From Bacteroidaceae bacterium (lineage in GTDB: Bacteria; Bacteroidota; Bacteroidia; Bacteroidales; Bacteroidaceae), in assembly GCA_024682035.1 (NCBI GenBank), contig JAIKZS010000076.1:1-36062 (forward strand): a DNA stretch of 36,062 bases, given 5' to 3'. Below the pieces are notes generated by a model, which ran no database searches, had not been told where the DNA came from, and saw only the letters and a list, made by a program, of their open reading frames with translations. Each line of letters begins with the position of its first letter. Position 1 is the first letter of the stretch. Both the position numbers and the translations under genes were made by a program. Positions 23,160 to 30,518 of this stretch are shown here, piece after piece.

Positions 23160-25367
23160 ATGGATCAAGATATCATTGAAGGACAATACAAAGAAGTTAT
23201 CGGCTGGTTAGAAGCGCATAAATTAAAGGATGCCTTAACTTTATTGGCCACAATGGCTCAATCGTGTGGTGACTATATACTTCAACAAGAATTGGATGGA
23301 GTACAAACATCACACAACTTTATGCTGCAATACATGGAGCAAGGCATAGCCGACCCTGAACGTGCAACGCTTTATAACGAACTATTGGTGCACAGTTACA
23401 CATTAGCCGACCAGATAATGATTTGTTTGATGGATGAATCTTCATATTCCCTTTATCATTCTACACGAAAACGACTAAAACGTCATCCAGTGCAAACCTC
23501 TCTTCCCGCTATCCTCAATACATTAGAATCTTTTAACGACAGCATTAGTCTTTATGAGTTGTTGCAAGACAAAGCAAAACTATTGAGCGACTTGAAGATA
23601 CACGAAGAGGCGCTCAAGGATATGTTCATGCTTACATGGACCAATAGCCGTTGGAACGCAACAGAAAAAGCCATTGCCTACAAATATTCATCTTCTACAC
23701 TTATCACTTCAAACGACCTGTCATTATACGTTAGCGCAGTTACCTTAAGCCTGATGATTTGTTTTGACATTGAAAAAATGTTTTGGTTGATGGATGCTTT
23801 CTACCACAAAGATACACAAGTAAAGGTACGCGCAATAATAGGTTTTGCCATAGCAGCATGGATACACAGTAAACGTATAACACTATTCCCCAGTCTTGAA
23901 AAACGGCTCAATTTGATGTTAGAAGAAATGCCTCATTTAGGCAAGGATTTAAATGCCATTAATTTACAACTAACCAGAAGTAGGGGAACAGAGCGAATTA
24001 ACAAAACGATGAACGAGGAGATTGCGCCTGAAGTCCTGAAAAATATACAAAAAAGGCAACAGGATCTTCTCAACGAAGAGGAAGAAGAATTAGGCATGAA
24101 CCCCGATTGGCTGTTCGACTTAGGTGCCAAGCTCAACGACAAGATGCGCAAGATAGGTGAGTTTCAACAAGAAGGCGGAGACATTAACATGGCCTCTTTT
24201 TCACGATTAAAAGGCTTCACCTTCTTCAATGAAATACAAAACTGGCTTTACCCTTTTGAGCCCATGCATTCAGAAGTAATTAAAACTTTTGGCGACCAGA
24301 AGGATTACTATAGTCAGCTATACATGGATTTCTTTTATGCAAGTACTTTATGCAACAGTGATTGCTACTCAATGTTGTGTGTAATGCAACAGCAATCGAC
24401 CAACAAAAGCATAATGGATTATATCAAATCCACCAAAGAGCAACTGGATATGATGATGAAAGAAGCCAATATAGACAAGACTAAACACGCCTCTATTTCA
24501 CCTAATGTCATTTGTAAATTCTACATCCATGATCTGTATCGCTTCCTGAAAATCAGTCCGTTCAAATCTGATTTCAAAGACATCTTCAAAGACGGGATTA
24601 ACTTGACTTCATGTCCTTTGTTTATGCCTTTACTTGTGAATACAAGCAATTTAAGGTCTTTAGCCGACCTGTTTTTCAAATTTGAAATGTACGATGAAGC
24701 CTGCTCTGTTTATGAGAAAGTGGATGCATTAGGAGGGGCAGATAATGATGTATATCAGCGCATGGGGTATTGCAAGGCAAATGGAAGCTTAGATGAAAAT
24801 GACATCAAAAGTGCCATCTCTTACTATGAGAAAGCACTGCTTATCAGCCCTGACAACAAATGGACCCTCAAGCATTTGGCTGCTAGTTACAGGAAGCAAC
24901 ATTTAGGAGACAAAGAACTGAAATGTTATCAAGAGCTCGTAGCTTTGGAGCCAGACAACCTTACTTATAATTTCAAGTTAGGACAAAGACTCATGAAAGA
25001 CAAAAAATTCAATGAGGCTTTATCGTATTTCTATAAAGTTGACCTAATCCAGGATGACAACGTGAAAGTATGGCGAGGCATCGCTTGGTGCAGTTTTGTT
25101 ATTGATAAGATAGAGCAGGCACAGAAATATTGCGAAAAGCTTATAGCTTTAAAGCATCCAGCAGCCAACGATTGGCTCAATGCAGGTCATGTGGCATGGT
25201 GCAGACAAGATTTCAAACAGGCCCTCAGTTATTATAGGAACGCAGCAAAGGAAGCTGCCCATGAGCCTTCCACCAATATTTATGAGTTGTTTAAAGAAGA
25301 TCAGGAACTTATGGAGCAAAAAGGCATTGACACTACCGACTATCTGTTAGTACAAGATTTACTCTAA
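23160..25367 (+). CDS. Large tetratricopeptide-repeat protein of unknown function
   Basis: 735 residues, no signal peptide, apparently cytosolic. The N-terminal two thirds (about 1-480) are helical with no family I recognise. They include an acidic patch (DLLNEEEEELGMNPDWLFDLG) and an aromatic segment (LKGFTFFNEIQNWLYPFEPMHSEV). The C-terminal part (about 490-715) is a run of TPR-like helix pairs, recognised by AYEKAL-type repeats such as AISYYEKALLISPDNKWTLKHLAASY, ELVALEPDNLTYNFKLGQ, EALSYFYKVDL and ALSYYRNAAKEAA. TPR domains normally mediate protein contacts. AGGAAAG lies just before the ATG. No promoter is obvious in the 40 bp after the pgk terminator, so it may depend on readthrough. It converges on maf with only 4 bp between stop codons. 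Confidence 0.85.
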   Translation: MDQDIIEGQYKEVIGWLEAHKLKDALTLLATMAQSCGDYILQQELDGVQTSHNFMLQYMEQGIADPERATLYNELLVHSYTLADQIMICLMDESSYSLYHSTRKRLKRHPVQTSLPAILNTLESFNDSISLYELLQDKAKLLSDLKIHEEALKDMFMLTWTNSRWNATEKAIAYKYSSSTLITSNDLSLYVSAVTLSLMICFDIEKMFWLMDAFYHKDTQVKVRAIIGFAIAAWIHSKRITLFPSLEKRLNLMLEEMPHLGKDLNAINLQLTRSRGTERINKTMNEEIAPEVLKNIQKRQQDLLNEEEEELGMNPDWLFDLGAKLNDKMRKIGEFQQEGGDINMASFSRLKGFTFFNEIQNWLYPFEPMHSEVIKTFGDQKDYYSQLYMDFFYASTLCNSDCYSMLCVMQQQSTNKSIMDYIKSTKEQLDMMMKEANIDKTKHASISPNVICKFYIHDLYRFLKISPFKSDFKDIFKDGINLTSCPLFMPLLVNTSNLRSLADLFFKFEMYDEACSVYEKVDALGGADNDVYQRMGYCKANGSLDENDIKSAISYYEKALLISPDNKWTLKHLAASYRKQHLGDKELKCYQELVALEPDNLTYNFKLGQRLMKDKKFNEALSYFYKVDLIQDDNVKVWRGIAWCSFVIDKIEQAQKYCEKLIALKHPAANDWLNAGHVAWCRQDFKQALSYYRNAAKEAAHEPSTNIYELFKEDQELMEQKGIDTTDYLLVQDLL

Positions 25368-25371
25368 TATT

Positions 25372-25947
25372 CTAAAAACGAGATAATTCCTTATAAAGTC
25401 GTTGTACAGGCAACCCCATCACATTGAAATAGCTGCCCTCTATGCGTTCTACTCCTATATAGCCAATCCATTCCTGCACACCATAGGAGCCTGCCTTGTC
25501 AAAAGGTTGATACTTATCGACATAGTGCACAATTTCTTCATTGGTCAATTGAGCAAAGAAAACCTTGGTTTCAGCATAAAAGCTATGTTGCTTTTCTGTA
25601 GTGGTAAGTGTAACACCGGTAAACACTTCATGCATACATCCAGAAAGTTTGTGAAGCATAGCAATGGCTTCTTCTCTGTCATGAGGTTTACCAAGCACCT
25701 CACCATTGAGCCACACAATGGTATCGGCTGTAATAATCAATTCGCCAGGCTTTAGCAATGATTTATAGGCATCTGCCTTTTCTTTTGATATGTAAAGAGG
25801 GATGTCGCCTCCTTGCAAATCGGCAGGATACGACTCATCTATATCAGGCAAGGTACGGACTTCATAATCCATACCCAACCCAGAAAGCAATTCCCTCCTC
25901 CTCGGAGAATTGCTGGCTAAAATTATACTATATTGTTTTTTAAACAT
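25372..25947 (-). CDS. maf: Maf-family nucleotide pyrophosphatase
   Basis: A 191-residue Maf protein. Characterised homologues hydrolyse dTTP/UTP or modified nucleoside triphosphates, and overexpression blocks septation. Motifs: ILASNSPRRRELLSGLG near the N-terminus, IDESYP, ISKEKADAY, ITADTIVWLNGEVLGKPHDREEA with the catalytic aspartate, and DKAGSYGVQEWIGYIGVERIEGSYFNVMGLPV. The DKAGSYGVQ form is typical of the YhdE/dTTP-UTP subgroup. It follows kdsC on the same strand with a 64 bp gap that lacks a recognisable promoter. Confidence 0.93.
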   Translation of the reverse strand: MFKKQYSIILASNSPRRRELLSGLGMDYEVRTLPDIDESYPADLQGGDIPLYISKEKADAYKSLLKPGELIITADTIVWLNGEVLGKPHDREEAIAMLHKLSGCMHEVFTGVTLTTTEKQHSFYAETKVFFAQLTNEEIVHYVDKYQPFDKAGSYGVQEWIGYIGVERIEGSYFNVMGLPVQRLYKELSRF

Positions 25948-26011
25948 TACTTCAATCCCCTACTCGCTACACTCAACACCATACAAACTACAACATACTC
26001 CCTACTTCATC

Positions 26012-26542
26012 TCACCATCCAAAGGCATTGGCATTATTCATCCAAAGTCCATTTACCTTTAAGTATTGCTCCACAATATCACGCCCCACCCCATAGCCAC
26101 CATTGGCCGGTGAGATATATTTAGCTACCTCTTTCACCTCAGGAGCCGCATCATTTGGACAGCAAGGCAAGCCACAAACACGCATTATTTCAATATCTGG
26201 AATATCGTCACCTACAAAGAGAATTTCCTCATCCTGCAAGCCACACCGCTTTTTGTATGCCTCATAGCATTCTATTTTCCGAGCAGCACCCAGTACAATA
26301 TTCTCAGGTTTCAAACCCAAATTTTCATAACGTAGCCTCACCGCATCACAGGTAGCACCTGAGATGATGCCCATGTTTATTCCCAACTGAGAAGCTCTGT
26401 GCATGGCATAACCATCTTTAATATTTACGGTACGCATTGGTACCCCTTCGCTGTCAATTGACACCACATTAGCACTCAACACACCATCTATATCGAACAA
26501 TAAGGCCTTTATTTTCCTTAAATCATAGTTAATTACACCCAT
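26012..26542 (-). CDS. kdsC: 3-deoxy-D-manno-octulosonate 8-phosphate phosphatase
   Basis: A HAD-superfamily phosphatase (type C0, no cap domain), 176 residues, that releases phosphate from Kdo-8-phosphate to give Kdo for lipopolysaccharide. Motif I is LLFDIDGVLS with both catalytic aspartates. The characteristic beta-hairpin is VVSIDSEGVPMRTVNIKDGYAM. Motif II is in IISGATCDAV, the motif III lysine in AARKIECYEAY, and motif IV is FVGDDIPDIEIM. The C-terminal GGYGVGRDIVEQYL matches KdsC tails that reach neighbouring subunits. First gene of kdsC-maf, divergent from a FemAB/GNAT-like gene with back-to-back promoters. Confidence 0.92.
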   Translation of the reverse strand: MGVINYDLRKIKALLFDIDGVLSANVVSIDSEGVPMRTVNIKDGYAMHRASQLGINMGIISGATCDAVRLRYENLGLKPENIVLGAARKIECYEAYKKRCGLQDEEILFVGDDIPDIEIMRVCGLPCCPNDAAPEVKEVAKYISPANGGYGVGRDIVEQYLKVNGLWMNNANAFGW

Positions 26543-26558
26543 AATCTAACTTTTTATG

Positions 26559-26566
26559 CAAAATTA
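26559..26566 (-). promoter_or_regulatory. -7 element of kdsC-maf promoter
   Basis: Minus-strand TAATTTTG followed by CA, 16 nt before the kdsC ATG. It lies 13 bp from the opposing -7 at 26580-26587. The -33 region is poor. Confidence 0.55.
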
Positions 26567-26579
26567 CAACTTTTATTTA

Positions 26580-26587
26580 TAACTTTG
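26580..26587 (+). promoter_or_regulatory. -7 element of the FemAB/GNAT-like gene promoter
   Basis: TAACTTTG ends only 6 nt before the ATG at 26594, so the transcript would be leaderless or nearly so. The -33 region is poor. Confidence 0.5.
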
Positions 26588-26593
26588 TCACAT

Positions 26594-27598
26594 ATGGCCA
26601 TAAAACTAACTTCATATTACCGTGGAAGTCATGTGCCCGAGTTACCTGGCAATGACACTTTTCACTCCAGCGCCCTGTTCCATATTTTTGAGGGAACGCC
26701 AGGGTGCAACCCTATTTTGCTGACTATTAGTGAAGATGGGGTGGTGTTAGGAAAGATGCTGGCAGTAGTACAACGCATCGTAAGATTTATGCCATTCTAT
26801 ATCATGCGCCGTTGTGTGGCCTACGGTCCAGGGGAATTCTTTTGTCCAGATACTCAGCGTGAGGATCTCTTTAACATGATGCTACAAGAAATCACCACAT
26901 ACGCCCATCGTCTTGGTTGCTTCATCATCGAGGTAAGAAATCTCCCCACGCCCGTTAGTGGTTTTGCCTCTTTCAAACAAAACCACTTCTTCCCGGTTAA
27001 TTGGCTCAGGGTCCGCAACACCTTCTCAGACAATAAGGAGATAGAGCAAACGTTTAGTCAGTCGCGCAGAAGACAGATTAAAAGAGCACTTAAAAACGGA
27101 GCGAAAGTAGATACGGCCAAGAATGAGACAGAGATCAAGGAGTTTGCACTGATGTTAAAGCGTAATTACCTCTCCAAGATAACGAAGCATTTCCCTGACA
27201 TTGAGTTCTTCCAACAAATTGAACAAGGCATTAAAGATGTTCATATTGGAGAATCGTGGCAAAACTTCAAAATATTCATTGTAAAGTACCAAAAGAAGAT
27301 TATTGGAGGCAGCATCTGCATTTACTCAAGAAACACCGCATTCGTATGGTTTTCTGGTGGTATGAATAAAACCTACCTGCACCTTTACCCAGGCGTGATG
27401 GCCGTATGGAAAGCTTTGACTGATGCCCAAGAAAGAGGTTTCAAGCATCTGGAATTCATGGATGTAGGAACACCTTTCCGCAAACATGGTTATAGAGATT
27501 TCGTTCTTCGCTTTGGGGGTGAAGAATTGAGTACTCGCCGTTGGTTCCTCTTCAGTTGGAAGTGGCTCAACAAACTTTGTCGCTATTTTTACATGTAA
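26594..27598 (+). CDS. FemAB/GNAT-like acyl- or aminoacyl-transferase
   Basis: 334 residues from the ATG at 26594. A TTG three codons earlier is in frame but falls inside the -7 element. The C-terminal part resembles the GNAT fold of the FemAB/CelD group: IFIVKYQKKIIGGSICIYS, TAFVWFSGGMNK, YPGVMAVWKALTDAQERGFKHLEFMDVG and the basic FRKHGYRDFVLRFGGEE. The middle has a FemAB-style basic linker (SQSRRRQIKRALKNGAKV). FemAB enzymes add amino acids to peptidoglycan stems, while other members acylate envelope molecules; the donor and acceptor here are unknown. The neighbour kdsC (Kdo synthesis) is compatible with a cell-envelope role. Confidence 0.8.
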   Translation: MAIKLTSYYRGSHVPELPGNDTFHSSALFHIFEGTPGCNPILLTISEDGVVLGKMLAVVQRIVRFMPFYIMRRCVAYGPGEFFCPDTQREDLFNMMLQEITTYAHRLGCFIIEVRNLPTPVSGFASFKQNHFFPVNWLRVRNTFSDNKEIEQTFSQSRRRQIKRALKNGAKVDTAKNETEIKEFALMLKRNYLSKITKHFPDIEFFQQIEQGIKDVHIGESWQNFKIFIVKYQKKIIGGSICIYSRNTAFVWFSGGMNKTYLHLYPGVMAVWKALTDAQERGFKHLEFMDVGTPFRKHGYRDFVLRFGGEELSTRRWFLFSWKWLNKLCRYFYM

Positions 27599-27608
27599 TT
27601 ATAAGCTC

Positions 27609-29177
27609 TTAAAATTCCGAAGTAAAGTGGAACTTTATATGCTTGAAGTCTTGCTGTGCCATTGAAAGTACATAAGAGCTATCAGCTAAATAAACATCAC
27701 GCCCTTCACGATCTTTTGCCATATACTGATACTTTCGCTTTATAAAATCTTGCAGTTCAGCCTCATCATCGCTTTCCACCCAGCATGCTTTATACAAATG
27801 TACGGGCTCCCAACGGCAACTGGCATTATACTCGTTCAGCAAACGATATTGAATGACCTCAAATTGTAATTGCCCCACTGTACCTATAATCTTACGCCCG
27901 TTAAATTGGTTAACGAACAACTGTGCCACACCCTCGTCCATCAATTGGTCTATACCTTTCGCCAGCTGCTTCTGTTTCATAGGGTCGGCATTTTCAATAT
28001 ATTTGAACATTTCTGGCGAGAAACTTGGCAGCCCACGGAAATGCAAGTGTTCACCTTCTGTAAGCGTATCACCAATTTTGAAGATACCATTATCAGGCAA
28101 ACCTATGATATCACCAGCCCACGCTTCATCTACCGTATTCTTGCGTTGCGCCATAAACTGTACAGGTGAAGTAAAACGCATGGTCTTGTCGTGACGCACA
28201 TGATAATAAGGAGTATTTCGTTCAAATTTTCCTGAACATATTTTGCAGAATGCTATACAAGAACGGTGATTCGGATCAATATTGGCGGTTATCTTAAAAA
28301 TGAAACCTGTAAATTTTGGTTCTTCTGGAAGCACCTCACGTTCAGTAGCCATGACCGCACGTGGATGAGGAGCTATCTCTACAAAACAATCCAGCAATTC
28401 CTGCACACCGAAATTGTTAAGGGCAGAACCGAAAAACACAGGAGCCAATTTACCTTCCAGGTATTGCTGGCGGTCGAAAGCTGGATATACACCTTCTATC
28501 AGTTCCAAGTCATTACGCAGTTGCTCGGCCAATTTATCACCAATATGTTGCTCCAACTCATGCGTATTGATATCCACCTCAAATTTCTCGGTCACCACTT
28601 GTTTAGAAGGCTGAAACAAATTGAGTTTTTGTTCATAGATATTGTACACACCCTTAAAACGCTGTCCCATGTCAAGAGGCCATGAAAGTGGGCGTACACT
28701 AATTTCCAATTGCTCTTCCAATTCATCCAGCAAATCAAATGGATCCTTACCCTCACGGTCCATCTTATTGACAAAGATGATGACAGGCGTATTCCTCATA
28801 CGACACACATCCATCAGCTTCAATGTCTGTGCTTCTACACCTTTTGCCGCATCAATCACGATAATAACACTATCAACTGCAGTCAGTGTACGATAAGTAT
28901 CTTCGGCAAAATCCTGGTGTCCAGGAGTATCGAGAATATTTATCTTATAATCATGATAATCGAATTCTAGCACAGAGGTCGTTACAGAAATACCGCGCTG
29001 TTTTTCGATATCCATCCAGTCTGATGTTGCCGTCTTGCGAATTTTATTGCTCTTTACGGCACCAGCCACTTGGATTTGTCCACCAAAAAGCAGCAACTTC
29101 TCAGTCAATGAAGTCTTACCGGCATCAGGGTGTGCCACAATTGCGAACGTGCGCCTCCTTGCTATTTCGTTGTTCAT
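27609..29177 (-). CDS. prfC: Peptide chain release factor 3
   Basis: A 522-residue translational GTPase that removes RF1/RF2 from the ribosome after termination. G-domain motifs: [18 protein letters not shown] (G1), [14 protein letters not shown] (G2), [18 protein letters not shown] (G3) and [11 protein letters not shown] (G4). Domain II and III segments follow, including [24 protein letters not shown] and [19 protein letters not shown]. The ISVTTSV switch and the length separate it from EF-G and from ribosome protection proteins. Single gene with its own promoter. Its stop lies 10 bp from the stop of the convergent FemAB-like gene. Confidence 0.97.
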   Translation of the reverse strand: MNNEIARRRTFAIVAHPDAGKTSLTEKLLLFGGQIQVAGAVKSNKIRKTATSDWMDIEKQRGISVTTSVLEFDYHDYKINILDTPGHQDFAEDTYRTLTAVDSVIIVIDAAKGVEAQTLKLMDVCRMRNTPVIIFVNKMDREGKDPFDLLDELEEQLEISVRPLSWPLDMGQRFKGVYNIYEQKLNLFQPSKQVVTEKFEVDINTHELEQHIGDKLAEQLRNDLELIEGVYPAFDRQQYLEGKLAPVFFGSALNNFGVQELLDCFVEIAPHPRAVMATEREVLPEEPKFTGFIFKITANIDPNHRSCIAFCKICSGKFERNTPYYHVRHDKTMRFTSPVQFMAQRKNTVDEAWAGDIIGLPDNGIFKIGDTLTEGEHLHFRGLPSFSPEMFKYIENADPMKQKQLAKGIDQLMDEGVAQLFVNQFNGRKIIGTVGQLQFEVIQYRLLNEYNASCRWEPVHLYKACWVESDDEAELQDFIKRKYQYMAKDREGRDVYLADSSYVLSMAQQDFKHIKFHFTSEF

Positions 29178-29203
29178 CTTTATCTATTAATAATTTGAGG
29201 TTG

Positions 29204-29234
29204 CAAATTTACTACAAATAGAGAGTACAACAAA
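29204..29234 (-). promoter_or_regulatory. Promoter of prfC
   Basis: Minus-strand TTTG (29231-29234), 19 bp spacer, -7 TAAATTTG (29204-29211) followed by CA. The -33 overlaps an inverted repeat at 29232-29251. Confidence 0.65.
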
Positions 29235-29251
29235 ATAAGCTGGCTTATTTT
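29232..29251. repeat. Inverted repeat over the prfC -33 element
   Basis: AAAATAAGC (29232-29240) and GCTTATTTT (29243-29251) are perfect inverse complements separated by 2 bp. It could be a second terminator for the upstream nagX-like gene or an operator. The sequence does not decide. Confidence 0.5.
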
Positions 29252-29260
29252 TTACACAGA

Positions 29261-29293
29261 AAGAGAGAATATCTTATGAAGACATCCTCTCTT
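29261..29293 (-). terminator. Terminator of the NagX-like gene
   Basis: A 15 bp hairpin with arms 29261-29275 and 29279-29293 and a 3 nt loop. The two positions that mismatch as A/C on the plus strand become U/G wobbles in the minus-strand RNA, so the fold is complete only in the nagX direction. The T-tract is weak. Confidence 0.65.
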
Positions 29294-29313
29294 ATACTTT
29301 AAACATCAAGCAG

Positions 29314-30432
29314 TTAAACTTTCAAGAATACTTTTTTCTTATATAAGAAATAAAGGAACAGCCAGCACATGGTAACATAACCAGCAGCATGCAGGAATGG
29401 TTGAACCGTTTCAGGAGTCATTCCAATCAATCCGCCAAACACCTTATTGGAAATATATTGGAAATTAATGAAATGCTGGGCCAGGTAAATAGTGATAGAA
29501 TTCATACCTATCACCACAAAAAACAGGATCCATCCGCGATGGTTCTTCACATCGATGATATAATAGAACAAAGCGAACATCAATACCGAATAGGCTGCCA
29601 CCAACACAACGAAGGTGCTCGACCACAGCATTTTATTAGATGGATAGAAAGTATTCCATATCAATCCGATAATGAGCAGTACCACTCCGGCAAAAGCCAT
29701 GTACAAAGCCTTTTTCGCAGGGGTCAGTCCTTCTTTTTCAAATTTAATCCATTCACCTGTAAACATACCCAGCAATGCTGTTGCTATGGCAGGGATTGTA
29801 CTGAGAATGCCTTCGGGATCATAATCACCATTGTACACCTTTCCTGGCAACAGAACACGGTCTATATATCCCGCCAAACACCCCTCGCGCGTTAATGGGT
29901 CGGCACCAGGATGATCAGGAGCACCCACGAAGGCCGATACCAGCCAATAGCCAATTAGAATCACGGCCACAATAATAGCGCGCGTTTTCCATTGGGTGTT
30001 CATAAAAATCAATGCGCCAAACATCCAAGCCAGACCAATACGGGCCAATACGCTTGCATAGCGTGCATGAGCAAAATCCCAGTGGTCCAAGAAACCATTA
30101 TAAATAATGCCCAACAGCACCAGTGTCAAGCCTCTACGAATAATCTTCTTATAAATCTGCCCCTCGTTCTTACCTTGAAAACGCTGTTTCTCCAGCGAAA
30201 ACGGGAACGAAATGCCAGCTATGAAAAGAAACAACGGGAATATTGTGTCATGATGAGCCAAACCGTCCCATTTCACATGATCCATCTGAGATGCTAACCA
30301 TTGGGTAAAATCATTAGGCCAAAAAGACGCAATAGCAGCAATTAAAGTAGCGCCTCCCATAATGAAGAACATGTCAAAACCTCTAAGGGCATCGAGCGAC
30401 TGAAGGCGCTGGGGCGTTTTTAGATTTTCCAT
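29314..30432 (-). CDS. NagX/HGSNAT-like membrane acyltransferase (DUF5009 type)
   Basis: A 372-residue polytopic membrane protein with about ten hydrophobic helices. The N-terminal signature RLQSLDALRGFDMFFIMGG is the hallmark of the family related to heparan-alpha-glucosaminide N-acetyltransferase and bacterial NagX. A conserved histidine region follows (VKWDGLAHHDTIFPLFLFIAGISFPFS). Helices of the type YSVLMFALFYYIIDV and NSITIYLAQHFINF continue to a basic C-terminal tail (YKKKVFLKV). Human HGSNAT acetylates terminal glucosamine across a membrane; the bacterial substrate is unsettled. It is divergent from, and shares a bidirectional promoter region with, a sugar transporter, which supports a role in sugar uptake or modification. 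Confidence 0.85.
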   Translation of the reverse strand: MENLKTPQRLQSLDALRGFDMFFIMGGATLIAAIASFWPNDFTQWLASQMDHVKWDGLAHHDTIFPLFLFIAGISFPFSLEKQRFQGKNEGQIYKKIIRRGLTLVLLGIIYNGFLDHWDFAHARYASVLARIGLAWMFGALIFMNTQWKTRAIIVAVILIGYWLVSAFVGAPDHPGADPLTREGCLAGYIDRVLLPGKVYNGDYDPEGILSTIPAIATALLGMFTGEWIKFEKEGLTPAKKALYMAFAGVVLLIIGLIWNTFYPSNKMLWSSTFVVLVAAYSVLMFALFYYIIDVKNHRGWILFFVVIGMNSITIYLAQHFINFQYISNKVFGGLIGMTPETVQPFLHAAGYVTMCWLFLYFLYKKKVFLKV

Positions 30433-30458
30433 AATATATTTTTTTATGTATTGATGTA

Positions 30459-30466
30459 CAAAGATA
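30459..30466 (-). promoter_or_regulatory. -7 element of the NagX-like gene promoter
   Basis: Minus-strand TATCTTTG followed by TA, 26 nt before the ATG, and 12 bp from the opposing -7 at 30479-30486. Confidence 0.55.
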
Positions 30467-30478
30467 ATGTATTTTTAG

Positions 30479-30486
30479 TATTTTTG
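30479..30486 (+). promoter_or_regulatory. -7 element of the SLC45-like gene promoter
   Basis: TATTTTTG followed by TA, 32 nt before the ATG at 30519. No good -33 element is seen. Confidence 0.5.
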
Positions 30487-30518
30487 TATCAATAAAACCT
30501 TAAAATTGAATTATTATC

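Noticed and set aside
28266..28685. A 139-codon open frame on the plus strand opposite prfC
   Set aside because: It is antisense to conserved GTPase sequence, with low-complexity composition and no promoter, so it is a shadow frame.
29389..29895. A 168-codon open frame opposite the NagX-like gene
   Set aside because: Antisense to hydrophobic helices, giving a histidine/glutamine-rich nonsense product. No supporting signals.
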